The notes: a model not told the origin generated them from the letters alone. A stretch of 64,000 bases of DNA from CAXBMB01 sp963976695 (GCA_963976695.1 CAXBMB010000008.1:1-64000); one strand, 5' to 3'. Positions 17,107 through 26,207 are shown, counted from the stretch's first letter. Numbers and translations: made by a program.

Positions 17107-18114
17107 ATGACAAACAACCCCGCCGCGTCCAGCGCGACAGCAGGCAAACTCCGTCTCGCCTTCATGGGGACGCCGGATTTCGCCGTTCCCTCGCTTTTGG
17201 CCCTGGCCGACGCCGGCCATGAAATCGTCTGTGTCTATTCACAGCCCCCCCGGCCGGCCGGGCGGGGCCAAAAGCAGCGCCTCGGCCCGGTGCACGCCGC
17301 CGCCGCCGCGCGGGGCTGGCCGGTGCGCACGCCGGAAAGCCTGAAGACGCCGCAGACCCAACAGGCCTTCGCCGATCTGGAGCTGGATGCCGCCGTGGTG
17401 GTGGCCTATGGCCTGATCCTGCCGCCGGCCATCCTGGCGGCGCCACGGCTCGGCTGCCTGAACGTTCACGCCTCGCTGCTGCCGCGCTGGCGGGGCGCCG
17501 CGCCGATTCAGCGGGCGATACTGGCCGGAGACGCCGAAAGCGGGGTCACCATCATGCAGATGGACAGCGGACTGGACACCGGCGACATGCTGGCGCAACT
17601 GCCGCTGCCGCTGCAGGCCGAAACCACCGGCGCCAGCCTCCACGATGCGCTTGCAGCAGGCGGCGCGCGCCTGCTGGTTCCCACCCTGGCCGGGCTGAAC
17701 GCGGGCGCGATTGAGCCGGTCCCGCAGCCCCAACAGGGCGTGACTTACGCCGCCAAGCTCGACCGGGCCGAGGCGCGGCTGGACTGGTCCAGGCCGGCCG
17801 ACGCCCTGGAGCGACAGGTGCGCGCCTTTACGCCCTGGCCCGGCAGCTACTTTGTCCTGGGCGAGGAGCGGATCAAGGTTCTCGAGGCGGAATTGCATGG
17901 CGACTCCGGGCCGCCCGGCCTGGTGCTGGACGATCATCTGACCGTCGCCTGCGGCGCGGGCGCACTTCGACTGATTACCCTGCAGCGCCCGGGCAAGTCC
18001 GCGCTGCGCAGCGACGCCTTGCTGCGCGGCTTCCCGATCCCCGGCGGGCGGCGCCTGCCCCTGCCCGCCGCCGCCGAAACTGAAACCGAAACCGAAACCG
18101 AAAAACCCACCTGA
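17107..18114 (+). CDS. fmt: Methionyl-tRNA formyltransferase
   Basis: 335 residues; formylates initiator Met-tRNA with 10-formyl-tetrahydrofolate. Motifs: FMGTPDFAVP near the N-terminus, LNVHASLLPRWRGAAPIQRAI with the catalytic Asn/His region, GVTIMQMDSGLDTGDML, and the C-terminal oligonucleotide-binding domain (TYAAKLDRAEARLDW, VRAFTPWPGSYF). ATG 17107 is used, giving an about ten-residue extension before KLRLAFMG. The C-terminus ends in a repeated ET tail encoded by a hexanucleotide repeat. Its TGA overlaps the truA ATG. Confidence 0.96.
   Translation: MTNNPAASSATAGKLRLAFMGTPDFAVPSLLALADAGHEIVCVYSQPPRPAGRGQKQRLGPVHAAAAARGWPVRTPESLKTPQTQQAFADLELDAAVVVAYGLILPPAILAAPRLGCLNVHASLLPRWRGAAPIQRAILAGDAESGVTIMQMDSGLDTGDMLAQLPLPLQAETTGASLHDALAAGGARLLVPTLAGLNAGAIEPVPQPQQGVTYAAKLDRAEARLDWSRPADALERQVRAFTPWPGSYFVLGEERIKVLEAELHGDSGPPGLVLDDHLTVACGAGALRLITLQRPGKSALRSDALLRGFPIPGGRRLPLPAAAETETETETEKPT
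18076..18105 (+). repeat. Hexanucleotide repeat in the fmt 3' end
   Basis: Five units of GAAAC[CT] or near (GAAACT, GAAACC x3, GAAAAA), in frame, encoding ETETETETEK. Slippage would change tail length by two residues without a frameshift. Confidence 0.8.
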
Positions 18115-18914
18115 TGAGCCAGTCGCACGCCACGCCCGTTGACCCCCGCAAATCGTCCGCCCCGCTGCCCGACGGCGTCACCCGCTTCCGCCTGGTGATC
18201 GAATACGATGGCGGTCCCTTTCAAGGCTGGCAGCGGCAAAAAGACCATCCTTCGGTGCAGCAATTCCTGGAAGAAGCGGCCGGCAAGCTTTCCGATGGGC
18301 CGGTGCTGGTGCAGGGCGCGGGCCGTACCGACTCAGGCGTTCATGCCACCGGTCAGGTGGCCCATCTGGATCTTGCGCGGCAAATTTCCTGCGACAAGCT
18401 GCGCGATGCGCTCAACTTTCACCTCAAGCCCAATCCGATTTCCATCTTGCTGGTGGAAAGGGCGAACGCGGATTTTCACGCCCGCTTTTCCGCCCGGGGC
18501 CGCAGCTACCTCTATCGCATCGCCACCCGTCGCGCGCCGCTGGCCTTGGATCGCGGGCGGGCCTGGTCGGTGCCGAGAAAACTCGACATCGCCGCCATGC
18601 AGGCCGGCGCGGACCGGCTGATCGGCCATCATGACTTTACCTCTTTTCGCGCCACCCACTGTCAGGCCCGCACGCCGATGAAGACCCTGGATGTGATGAA
18701 GCTGGAGCAGCAGGGTAGCGAAATTCACGTGATCGCCTCCTCCCGCTCCTTTCTGCATCATCAGGTCCGCAACATGGTCGGCACCTTGAAGCTGGTGGGC
18801 GAGGGAAAGTGGACGCCAGACGACGTCAGCGCGGCGTTGCGCGCCCGAGATCGGAGCGCCGGCGGCCCCACGGCGCCGGCCCACGGCCTCTATCTGACCG
18901 CGGTGGCCTACTGA
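18114..18914 (+). CDS. truA: tRNA pseudouridine(38-40) synthase TruA
   Basis: 266 residues. The catalytic Asp is in GAGRTDSGVHATGQVAH, about residue 70. Other family blocks: FRLVIEYDGGPFQGWQRQ, FHARFSARGRSYLYRI, DFTSFRATHC and FLHHQVRNMVGTL. Modifies uridines 38-40 in the anticodon arm. The ATG shares a base with the fmt TGA (TGATG), so translational coupling is likely. An about 20-residue N-terminal extension precedes the core. Confidence 0.97.
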   Translation: MSQSHATPVDPRKSSAPLPDGVTRFRLVIEYDGGPFQGWQRQKDHPSVQQFLEEAAGKLSDGPVLVQGAGRTDSGVHATGQVAHLDLARQISCDKLRDALNFHLKPNPISILLVERANADFHARFSARGRSYLYRIATRRAPLALDRGRAWSVPRKLDIAAMQAGADRLIGHHDFTSFRATHCQARTPMKTLDVMKLEQQGSEIHVIASSRSFLHHQVRNMVGTLKLVGEGKWTPDDVSAALRARDRSAGGPTAPAHGLYLTAVAY

Positions 18915-18961
18915 ACGCGGCGCGGGCGTCTTATCAGGTGAGCCGATCCGCCGCCGCTTCC

Positions 18962-19210
18962 CTATTCGCCGGTGAGCGACCACAGCGTCGACACGCCAGG
19001 CGCTGAGGTCTTTGCTCCCGCGCCTTGGCTTTCGCCAGGCGCTGAGGTCTTTGCTCCCGCGCCTTGGCTTTCGCCAGGCGCTGCCAAGGCATAGCTGGAG
19101 AGCACCGCCAGCGCCAGAATCGCCAGGGCGAGCACGACCGCGACCGGAATAATTCTGGGCGTATGGCTTTTGGACTGACAGTTCGACGGCGTCTTGCCGA
19201 ATTGACGCAT
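18962..19210 (-). CDS. Small exported or membrane-anchored protein with tandem repeats
   Basis: 82 residues, not recognised. Residues 1-19 are polar and basic, then a long hydrophobic segment (IIPVAVVLALAILALAVLSSYALA, split here as IIPVAVVLALAIL + ALAVLSSYALA) ends at an ALA-AP site, like a signal peptide or anchor. The remainder is two copies of APGESQGAGAKTS plus a partial third, encoded by a 39-bp DNA repeat. GGAAA lies 6 nt before the ATG, supporting translation. The gene lies between truA and an unknown membrane protein gene on the same strand. Confidence 0.5.
   Translation of the reverse strand: MRQFGKTPSNCQSKSHTPRIIPVAVVLALAILALAVLSSYALAAPGESQGAGAKTSAPGESQGAGAKTSAPGVSTLWSLTGE
18994..19083. 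repeat. 39-bp tandem repeat, 2.3 copies
   Basis: Units at 18994-19032 and 19033-19071 are identical, with a 12-nt partial third unit at 19072-19083. The unit length is a multiple of three and keeps the small protein in frame. Confidence 0.95.
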
Positions 19211-19338
19211 GACTATTTCCAGCTGATTGAACCTGACGGCGACAGACCAAAAGGTGGGGCCTTGGCCGGGCAATACAAGGTCCAGCCCACCGGGCGGCCG
19301 CCGCTTTCCAGCCCAAGCGGCCGCAGGGCAGCTTTGCG

Positions 19339-19911
19339 TCAGGCCAGCGCGCTCTGCACCAGCACCGAAATAGCGATTTCCAGAATCAGCGCCAGCACCG
19401 TAACGCCGGCGGCGGCCATCCCCGACAGGTTCAACAGGGTGCGGGCGATCTGCCAGCTGTAGGCCAAAACCGCCAGCGCGGCGGCCAGCTCCAAAAAGGC
19501 GACAAGCCCATCGGACAGCGCCCCGGAGGCCACCAACAGCGCCAACGGCAAGTAGAGCGCGATGATCAGCACCTGCGCCCAGTTGAAACCAGTGATAAAT
19601 CGCCAAATCAGCTGCTGCCGGTTCAGCAGCTCGGCCAGATGGATCATCACCACCGGAAAAGCCGTCCAGGTGATGACGTAGGCAAGGAATTGCAACAGTA
19701 TCAGGGCGAGGCCGTCGACGTCGCCGTGACGCGCCGGCAAGAGCTGCAAAATCAGATGACCGGGCGCGACCAGCACCGCCGCGAAGAAGGAGCGCCAGCA
19801 GGCCGCCCGATCCGCGCCGAAGTAGGAAACAGCCTGAGGATCAAGCAGCAGCAATCGCCACGCCCCGTAGAGCGCATAGACCACTTCCCGCAAAGAAGGC
19901 ACGAAGGTCAC
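19339..19911 (-). CDS. Hypothetical integral membrane protein
   Basis: 190 residues with about five hydrophobic segments after an N-terminal cytoplasmic stretch (SLREVVYALYGAWRLLLLDPQAVSYFG). The opening recalls YIP1-like or other small alphaproteobacterial membrane proteins, but I do not recognise it firmly. Start is GTG at 19911; AAGGGGAG lies about 11 nt upstream. No partner function can be read from the neighbours. Confidence 0.6.
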   Translation of the reverse strand: MTFVPSLREVVYALYGAWRLLLLDPQAVSYFGADRAACWRSFFAAVLVAPGHLILQLLPARHGDVDGLALILLQFLAYVITWTAFPVVMIHLAELLNRQQLIWRFITGFNWAQVLIIALYLPLALLVASGALSDGLVAFLELAAALAVLAYSWQIARTLLNLSGMAAAGVTVLALILEIAISVLVQSALA

Positions 19912-20079
19912 CGGGCCACCACTCCCCTTACTTTGTTGCGGCGCGCGCCGCCGACTCCGGGAACATGCTATCGCGGATAAGCCGGGGAAATCACCTGTTA
20001 AGACACTGACAGTGCGGATTATTTCCCACCCCGTCGCCGTCTGCGCCCGCCCGCCTGGTTCGCGCCGCCGGCGCCGAGC

Positions 20080-20898
20080 TCATCCCAGACGCGGATCACA
20101 GAGCCGATCGCTGAACACACGCGGCTGCAAACCCGCCTGAAACCAGGACAGGAAGCTGTAAATGGAATAGACCGGCAAGCCATAGGCCTGACGCAGATCC
20201 GCGGCGTAGGGCACCATGTTGGTGCACTCCAGAACGAACGCGCCGACCTCGGGATGCCGAGCCCGCATCCGCGCCCCGGCGTCGAGGAGATCCTGCCGGG
20301 CCAAGGTGACGTTGAGGGTCAATTCATCCTCCAGAATCGCCCGGGTAAACTCCCTGCCCTGGTCGGTGCCAACGATCGGCGTGTTGACGTCGACTCCGGC
20401 AAGCCGCAGGTGGTCGGCCGACAGGGAGCTTTCGGAAATCGTCAGGATTCCGACCTTTTGGCCCGCCGGCAGCAGGCGTTCGACGAACGGCGCCTGCATC
20501 AGCGACGATGTCGCCACCGGCACGCCGCAGGCCTGGGCCAACTCGTCCTGAAACAGCGATAGAAAACCACAGTTGGTGGTGATGCCGTCGACCCCATCGG
20601 CGACCAACTCGCGCGCCGCCGCCACGAAGGCGTCGCGCAACCCCACCGCGCCCTGGCGCACCACCTTGTCGGGCGAGGCCCCCCGCACCACCCGGTAGAG
20701 CACCGGAAAGGGCCAGGTTTGCGCATTGCCGATATCGCCGGGAATGCGCGGAAAACGGGTCTCCAACATCAGGATTCCGACCGCCGCGCCATACAGGGTC
20801 TTGCCGCCTCTGGCGATTTGCGGGGCGATTTTCGGGTCCAGGCCGGCGGCGGCGGAAACAGGCGCGGGTGTGCTGGCGGACGGAGGTGATGATGACAT
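20080..20898 (-). CDS. Aspartate/glutamate racemase superfamily protein
   Basis: 272 residues. The two catalytic-type cysteines are in DGITTNCGFLSLFQ (about residue 109) and FVLECTNMVPYA (about residue 225), the hallmark of the two-thiol, cofactor-free Asp/Glu/hydantoin racemase superfamily. Other superfamily members are maleate isomerases and arylmalonate decarboxylases, so racemase activity is inferred. It follows the GntR gene on the minus strand with 58 bp between them, and AAAGGTG precedes the ATG. Context suggests a role in feeding a D- or L-amino acid to the divergent oxidative pathway. Confidence 0.8.
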   Translation of the reverse strand: MSSSPPSASTPAPVSAAAGLDPKIAPQIARGGKTLYGAAVGILMLETRFPRIPGDIGNAQTWPFPVLYRVVRGASPDKVVRQGAVGLRDAFVAAARELVADGVDGITTNCGFLSLFQDELAQACGVPVATSSLMQAPFVERLLPAGQKVGILTISESSLSADHLRLAGVDVNTPIVGTDQGREFTRAILEDELTLNVTLARQDLLDAGARMRARHPEVGAFVLECTNMVPYAADLRQAYGLPVYSIYSFLSWFQAGLQPRVFSDRLCDPRLG

Positions 20899-20956
20899 GG
20901 GAACACCTTTTCTCGAACGGCTTGCTCACCAAACACGGCGGCGATGAGGAAGAGAG

Positions 20957-21679
20957 TCAATGGGGCGGGGTTGGAACATAAAGGCGGGAAAAGCCTTCCC
21001 GCACGGCGAGGGTGATCTGGTCCAGGCGCTTTTCGATGTGGCCGCGCAACAGCGCCACCGCCGCCTCGGCGTCGCGCTGTCGCAAGGCCGCCAGAAGCGC
21101 GCGGTGTTCGGCCTGGGTTTTCTCGCGCCGCTGCTCCATATCAATCCACCGAACAAAACGAATGCGGGTGTTGAGATTGCGCAGGATCCGCAGCATTTCC
21201 GCGTTGCCGCTGGCCCGGACCAACTGCTCGTGAAAAAACTCGTCATAGTCGACCAGTACCCGCGGGTCGCGCCCTTCCGGCGCTGACCTGGTGCGATGGA
21301 GAAAGGCCTCCAACTCATCCAGGGCCGCATCGCTGATCCTCGCGCAGGCCAGGCGAACGGCGGCCTCTTCCAGCGCCACGCGGGTCTGGTACAGGTCGAA
21401 AACCTCCTTGGGGTCGAGTTGGCGGCAAAAAAATCCCCGGCCCTGCTCAAACACCAGCAGGCCCTCCGAGGTCAGCCGGTTCAGGGCCTCGCGCAGCGGC
21501 GTGCGGCTGGCCCCCAGCGACTTGGCCAAGGTCACCTCGTTCACCCGCTCCCCGGGCTTTAGGTCAAACGCCACCGCCATGCTTTTCACGGATCTGTAGA
21601 GCCGGTCAACCTGGCTTTCGGTGGCTTGGGTGTCGCTCTGCAACGTCAACTGCCTGTCGCTTTCATACCGCTTCTTCAT
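20957..21679 (-). CDS. GntR family (FCD/FadR subfamily) transcriptional regulator
   Basis: 240 residues. Winged helix at about 20-85 (LYRSVKSMAVAFDLKPGERVNEVTLAKSLG, SRTPLREALNRLTSEGLLVF, GRGFFCRQL) and an all-helical FCD effector domain with metal-binding-type residues (DYDEFFHEQLVRASGN and EHRALLAALRQRDAEAA). Divergent from the ThDP enzyme gene and upstream of the racemase gene, so it probably represses both transcripts until the substrate appears. Confidence 0.9.
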   Translation of the reverse strand: MKKRYESDRQLTLQSDTQATESQVDRLYRSVKSMAVAFDLKPGERVNEVTLAKSLGASRTPLREALNRLTSEGLLVFEQGRGFFCRQLDPKEVFDLYQTRVALEEAAVRLACARISDAALDELEAFLHRTRSAPEGRDPRVLVDYDEFFHEQLVRASGNAEMLRILRNLNTRIRFVRWIDMEQRREKTQAEHRALLAALRQRDAEAAVALLRGHIEKRLDQITLAVREGFSRLYVPTPPH

Positions 21680-21741
21680 CCCGCTTCGCGCCGGGCTGAT
21701 GCCGCGCCGCCGCTGCTTCTACTTGCCTCCTTTTAAGGCAC

Positions 21742-21772
21742 TTGACAAGATAAACAAAATACAAAATTGTAT
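21742..21772 (+). promoter_or_regulatory. Divergent promoter region with GntR-type palindrome
   Basis: TTGACA at 21742-21747 is a perfect -35 hexamer directed toward the ThDP gene. The perfect dyad ATACAA-aa-TTGTAT at 21759-21772 covers where the -10 would be. FCD-type GntR proteins commonly bind TNGTNNACNA-like dyads over promoters. The DNA is AT-rich from about 21730 to 21790. Confidence 0.55.
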
Positions 21773-21881
21773 GCAGAATTATATTCAGGTCGGCGTTTCC
21801 CCCCTGTTGATGACCAAACGCCCGCCTCTGTCCCAACCCGACGCGCCGCAAGTCCAGCGCGTCCAGCCAGGAAGCCCCCCA

Positions 21882-23576
21882 ATGAGCGGCAATGACATGA
21901 CCGGCGCCGAAGCCTTGGTCCGCCTGTTACAGCACCACGGCGTCAGCCATATTTTCGGCCTCTGCGGCGACACCTCCTTGCCCTTCTATGACGCGCTGCA
22001 TCGCCTGGACCACGGCATGACGCACATCCTGACCCGCGACGAGCGCTGCGCCGCCTATATGGCCGACGGCTACGCCCGGATCAGCGGCAAGGTCGGAGTC
22101 TGCGAGGGACCCAGCGGCGGCGGGGCGACCTACATCGCGCCGGGGCTGATCGAAGCCAATGATTCCTCCGTGCCGATCCTGGCCATCACCACCGATGTCG
22201 CGGTGTCGTCGCGCGGGCGCTACCCCCTGACCGAGCTGGATCAAAAGGCGCTGTTCCAGCCCTTGACCAAATGGAACGGGGTGATCGATCGGGCCGAGCT
22301 GCTGCCCAACATGGTTCGCTCCGCCTTTCGGGCCATGACCACCGGCCGGCCAGGTTCCGCCCATCTCTGCTTGCCCTATGACGTACAAAAGGCCGCCGTC
22401 GATCCGCAGGACATCTGGGCGCAGCCGGAACTGAGCCGCTATCCGGCCTGGCGCAGCGGCGGCGACCCGCTGGCGGTGGAAGCGGCGCTTGATGCGCTGC
22501 TCGCCGCCAAGAACCCGGTGGTGATCTGCGGCGGCGGGGTGGTTCTTTCCGGCGCGGAAGGCGAACTGGACAAGCTGGCGACCCGCCTCAATCTCACCGT
22601 GGCCACCACCATCAGCGGCCAGGGATCGCTGGCCGACAGCCACCCCAACTGCCTGGGGGTGGTGGGCTCCAACGGCGGCGTGCCGGCGACCCGCCAGGTG
22701 GTGGAAGAGGCCGATCTGGTCGTCTTTCTCGGCTGCCGGGCCGGGTCGGTGACCACCGAGCGCTGGCGCTTTCCCGGGCCGGGCGTGCCGGCGGTGCATT
22801 TCGACAGCGACCCGCAGGTGATCTCGGCGGCCTATCAAACCGCCGTGGCGGTGGTCGGCGACCTGCAGCTGTCGCTTTCCGCCCTCAACCGCCTGCTGGC
22901 GGAAAACCAGGATCTGACGGCGGACTTTGGCGGCCGAACCCGCGTGGCGGCGGCCAAGCAGGAAAAATTCAGCGCCTTCAACGCCCTGGCAGCCAGCAGC
23001 CAAACCCCGATCCGACCGGAGCGGGTGGTGCGCGAACTCAACCGGCTGCTGCCCAGTGATTCGATCATTGTCGCCGACCCCGGCACGCCCTGCCCCTACT
23101 TCGCCGGGTTTTATAACTTCGACCAGCCCGGCCGCCGCTTTATTTCCAACCGCGCCCACGGCGCCCTGGGCTACTCGCTTTCCGCCGCCATGGGGGCGCA
23201 CTACGCCCGGCCCGGCGCCAAGACCGTCGCGGTCATGGGGGATGGCTCGTTCGGCTTTACCGCCGGCGAATTGGAAACCGTGGCGCGCAAGCAGTTGCCG
23301 ATCACCTTTCTGGTCTTCTCCAACGCGGTGTACGGCTGGATCAAGGCCGGACAGAAAACCGGTTTTGAGGAACGCTATTTCTCGGTCGACTTCTCCCGCA
23401 CGGATCATGCCGCCGTGGCGGCCGCCTATGGTATCAAATCCTGGCGGGTGGAGGATCCCGACGACCTGCCCAGGGTTCTGGCGGCGGCGACCGAGCACGC
23501 AGGGCCAACCCTGGTGGATGTGATCGCCCAACCGCTGCAGGACGCCCAGGCGCCGGTCAGCGAGTGGATCGCCTAG
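21882..23576 (+). CDS. Thiamine-diphosphate enzyme, acetolactate synthase-like
   Basis: 564 residues from ATG 21882 (AGGA 8 nt upstream); the frame further upstream overlaps the promoter and is not used. Three-domain ThDP fold: PYR domain with DERCAAYMADGYAR (catalytic Glu of the ERCA motif region), central domain (NPVVICGGGVVLSGAEGEL), and PP domain with the GDGSFGFTAGELETVARKQLPITFLVFSN ThDP-Mg motif (GDG...N). FAD-type acetolactate synthases need anabolic context; here the neighbours are a racemase and a D-amino acid dehydrogenase-like gene, so a decarboxylase or lyase on a 2-oxo acid is more likely. Substrate unknown. Confidence 0.85.
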   Translation: MSGNDMTGAEALVRLLQHHGVSHIFGLCGDTSLPFYDALHRLDHGMTHILTRDERCAAYMADGYARISGKVGVCEGPSGGGATYIAPGLIEANDSSVPILAITTDVAVSSRGRYPLTELDQKALFQPLTKWNGVIDRAELLPNMVRSAFRAMTTGRPGSAHLCLPYDVQKAAVDPQDIWAQPELSRYPAWRSGGDPLAVEAALDALLAAKNPVVICGGGVVLSGAEGELDKLATRLNLTVATTISGQGSLADSHPNCLGVVGSNGGVPATRQVVEEADLVVFLGCRAGSVTTERWRFPGPGVPAVHFDSDPQVISAAYQTAVAVVGDLQLSLSALNRLLAENQDLTADFGGRTRVAAAKQEKFSAFNALAASSQTPIRPERVVRELNRLLPSDSIIVADPGTPCPYFAGFYNFDQPGRRFISNRAHGALGYSLSAAMGAHYARPGAKTVAVMGDGSFGFTAGELETVARKQLPITFLVFSNAVYGWIKAGQKTGFEERYFSVDFSRTDHAAVAAAYGIKSWRVEDPDDLPRVLAAATEHAGPTLVDVIAQPLQDAQAPVSEWIA

Positions 23577-23652
23577 CCGGTGTTCGGCTGACAAAGCCGC
23601 GCCGAACGGGGCGCGCAAACCGGTAAAAAAGCTGGAACAGAGACAGGCAACC

Positions 23653-24957
23653 ATGGTCGCAACCCCTCACCAAACCAACCCCGGCACCGGGCGCTACGAC
23701 GCCCTGGTGGTCGGCGCCGGTATGATCGGCGTCGCCAGCGCGCTGCAACTGCAGCGCCGCGGCCTGCGTGTCGCCCTGGTTGACCGGGCAGCGCCGGGCG
23801 ACGGGGGGGCGACGTTCGGCAACGGGGCGATCCTGGCGGCCTCCTCGGTGGTGCCGGTAACCACGCCCGGTCTATGGAAAAAGGCGCCGCGCATGCTGCT
23901 GGACAAGGACGGCGCGCTGTTTCTGCGCTGGTCCTATCTGCCCCGCTTGCTGCCCTGGCTGAAAGACTACCTCAGCCACTGTGACCCCGCGAAGGTGCAG
24001 CACATCGCCCGGCATCTGTTCCCGCTGATCGGCGACAGCCTGGACGAACACCGGGCCTTGGCCGTCGGCACCGCCGCCGCGGCGTCGATCCATCCGTCAA
24101 AATATCTTTTCGTCTATCGCGACCGCGCCGCCTTCGACAGCGACGCCTACGGCTGGCAACTGCGCGCCGACCTGGGTATTGGCTGGGAACTGCACGAGGG
24201 TCAGGCAGCCCGCGCCCTCGAGCCCGATATCAACCCGCTGTATCGCTGCCTTGTCGCGCTGACCGACCAGCACGGCTACATCGACCTACCCGACCGCTAT
24301 GTGAAGGAACTGGCCCAGGCGTTCCAGACCCTGGGCGGCGTCCTCCACCAAGAAGAGGTCACCGGCTTTCTGCGCCAAGACCAGCAGCCGGACGGCCGGC
24401 TTTGCGGCGTCACCACCAAGGGCGGCGCGTCGGGTGGGGCGATCCACGCCGACAAGCTGGTGATCGCGGCAGGGGCCTGGTCGGCCGAGCTGTTGCGTCC
24501 GCTGGGCATCAAGATCCGGCTGGAAAGCGAGCGCGGTTACCACATTCAACTCAGTCAACCCTCGGTAACGGTTCGGCATCCGCTGATGATCGCCGACAGC
24601 AAGTTTGTCGTCACGCCGATGACGTCGGGACTGCGCCTTGCCGGGCTGGTTGAATTCGGCGGCTTGACGGCCGGCCCCAGCAAGGCCCCGATCGACCTTC
24701 TCCTGCGGCGCGCCAAGGTGCTGTTTCCGGGTCTCGACTTTGCTTCCTACAGCGCATGGATGGGCCATCGGCCGGCGCCCAGCGACAGCCTGCCGGTGTT
24801 GGGGCCAACCCAGCGCCACCCCAACCTCTATCTCGCCTTCGGCCATCACCACGTGGGCCTGACGGCGGGGCCGAAAACCGGACGCCTGCTCGCCGAGGCG
24901 ATGACCGGACAAGACCGGAGTTTCGATTTTTCCCCCTATCGCCCGGAGCGATTTTAG
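23653..24957 (+). CDS. FAD-dependent oxidoreductase, D-amino acid dehydrogenase (DadA)-like
   Basis: 434 residues. N-terminal dinucleotide-binding motif VVGAGMIGVASALQLQRRG, then TFGNGAIL, the DAO-fold blocks LEPDINPLY, YIDLPDRYVKELA, KLVIAAGAWSAELLRPLG, and the C-terminal FAD motif LYLAFGHHHVGLTAGPKTGRLLAE. Family members oxidise D-amino acids or related amines to 2-oxo acids, passing electrons to the quinone pool. It follows the ThDP gene by 76 bp and precedes the TRAP genes, probably co-transcribed. Confidence 0.88.
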   Translation: MVATPHQTNPGTGRYDALVVGAGMIGVASALQLQRRGLRVALVDRAAPGDGGATFGNGAILAASSVVPVTTPGLWKKAPRMLLDKDGALFLRWSYLPRLLPWLKDYLSHCDPAKVQHIARHLFPLIGDSLDEHRALAVGTAAAASIHPSKYLFVYRDRAAFDSDAYGWQLRADLGIGWELHEGQAARALEPDINPLYRCLVALTDQHGYIDLPDRYVKELAQAFQTLGGVLHQEEVTGFLRQDQQPDGRLCGVTTKGGASGGAIHADKLVIAAGAWSAELLRPLGIKIRLESERGYHIQLSQPSVTVRHPLMIADSKFVVTPMTSGLRLAGLVEFGGLTAGPSKAPIDLLLRRAKVLFPGLDFASYSAWMGHRPAPSDSLPVLGPTQRHPNLYLAFGHHHVGLTAGPKTGRLLAEAMTGQDRSFDFSPYRPERF

Positions 24958-25042
24958 GGCAAGACTCTTCGCCTCGAATAAAAGGCGGATCACTAGCGTG
25001 CAAACGAAACCGTCTAACGAAACCAGAACAGGGATTGGCAAA

Positions 25043-26044
25043 ATGGTTAAGAACTGGATGAAAAGCTCCGCCACCGCCGTGGCCGCAATCCTCGCCGGCG
25101 CCGTCGGGATATCCGCCGCATCTGCCGAGTCCGTGGTGACATGGGACATGCCCATGGCCTATGCCGACGGAAACTTCCATACCCAAAACGGCAAGGCCTT
25201 CGCCGACGCGGTGACCAAGGCGACCGGCGGTGAGTTGGAAATCGTCGTGCACGGCGGCGGGTCGCTTTTCAAGGGCAACGAAATCAAGCGCGCGGTGCAA
25301 ACCGGCCAGGCCCCGATTGGCGAACGTCTGCTGTCCGCGCACCAGAACGAAAACCCGATCTTCGGCGTCGACTCCGTGCCCTTCCTGGCCACCTCCTTCG
25401 CCGAATCGGACAAGCTCTGGAAAGCCTCGCGCCCCACCATCGAGAAGATTCTGGCCGAGCAGAATCTGGTGCTGCTGTACTCTGTTCCCTGGCCGCCGCA
25501 AGGGCTCTACTTCAAAAAGGAAGTCAATTCCACCGCCGACATGAAGGGCATCAAGTTCCGCTCTTACAATGCCGCCACAGCGCGTCTGGCCGAGCTTGCC
25601 GGCATGCTGCCGGTGCAGATTGAAGCGGCCGAACTGAGCCAGGCCCTGGCCACCGGCGTTGCGGATTCCTTTATCTCCTCCGGCTCCACCGGCTACGACA
25701 AAAAGGTCTGGGAACAGCTCAGCTACTTCTATGACGTGAAGGCCTGGTTGCCGCGCAACTATGTTTTCGTCAACAAGGACGCCTGGAACGATCTCGACGA
25801 GAGCACCCAGAACATCGTTATGGCCCTGGCCTCGATGGCCGAACTGGCCGGAACGGCGCGCGCCGAACAGCTCACCGATTGGTACGTCGGCCAGTTGGCC
25901 GCCAACGGCATGACCATTGTCGAAGCCAAGGGCAAGCTGTTGAGCGACCTGCAGGCCATTGGCGCGACCATGTCCAGCGAATGGATGGAAAACGCCGGCG
26001 CCGAAGGCAAAACCATCATCGACGCCTACAAGGCGATGAACTAG
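25043..26044 (+). CDS. TRAP transporter solute-binding protein, DctP family
   Basis: 333 residues from ATG 25043, which has AGGGA about 9 nt upstream. Signal peptide residues 1-28 ending ISAASA. DctP-family blocks: GELEIVVHGGGSLFKGNEIKRAVQTGQAPIGE (in part), GIKFRSYNAATARLAELAGMLPVQIEAAELSQALATGVADSFISSG (in part; the Arg before the Asn is the conserved carboxylate ligand). Periplasmic receptor for an organic acid or amino-acid-like substrate. First of three TRAP genes. Confidence 0.93.
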   Translation: MVKNWMKSSATAVAAILAGAVGISAASAESVVTWDMPMAYADGNFHTQNGKAFADAVTKATGGELEIVVHGGGSLFKGNEIKRAVQTGQAPIGERLLSAHQNENPIFGVDSVPFLATSFAESDKLWKASRPTIEKILAEQNLVLLYSVPWPPQGLYFKKEVNSTADMKGIKFRSYNAATARLAELAGMLPVQIEAAELSQALATGVADSFISSGSTGYDKKVWEQLSYFYDVKAWLPRNYVFVNKDAWNDLDESTQNIVMALASMAELAGTARAEQLTDWYVGQLAANGMTIVEAKGKLLSDLQAIGATMSSEWMENAGAEGKTIIDAYKAMN

Positions 26045-26207
26045 GACCGCCGACGAAACAGGCGGCGTTTCGGCGAGACCGGTCTGGCGCGCAGCGCGCT
26101 TGGACCATCGGAACGCCGCCGTTCCTTTCTCCGCCGCCGTCCGTTTCGGCCGCCTTGGCTCCCGCGGCGCGGCCGATCCGGATGGACAAACAAAGGGAGT
26201 CTGCGTC

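Noticed and set aside
21927..23654. 575-codon minus-strand frame opposite the ThDP gene
   Set aside because: Antisense shadow; His/Gly/Gln-rich composition and no domain, while the plus frame is a clear ThDP enzyme.
26084..26101. Further copy of the dispersed element in the dctP-dctQ gap
   Set aside because: Only GCGCGCAGCGCGCT is similar; the GATCGAC ends and T-rich arm are missing.
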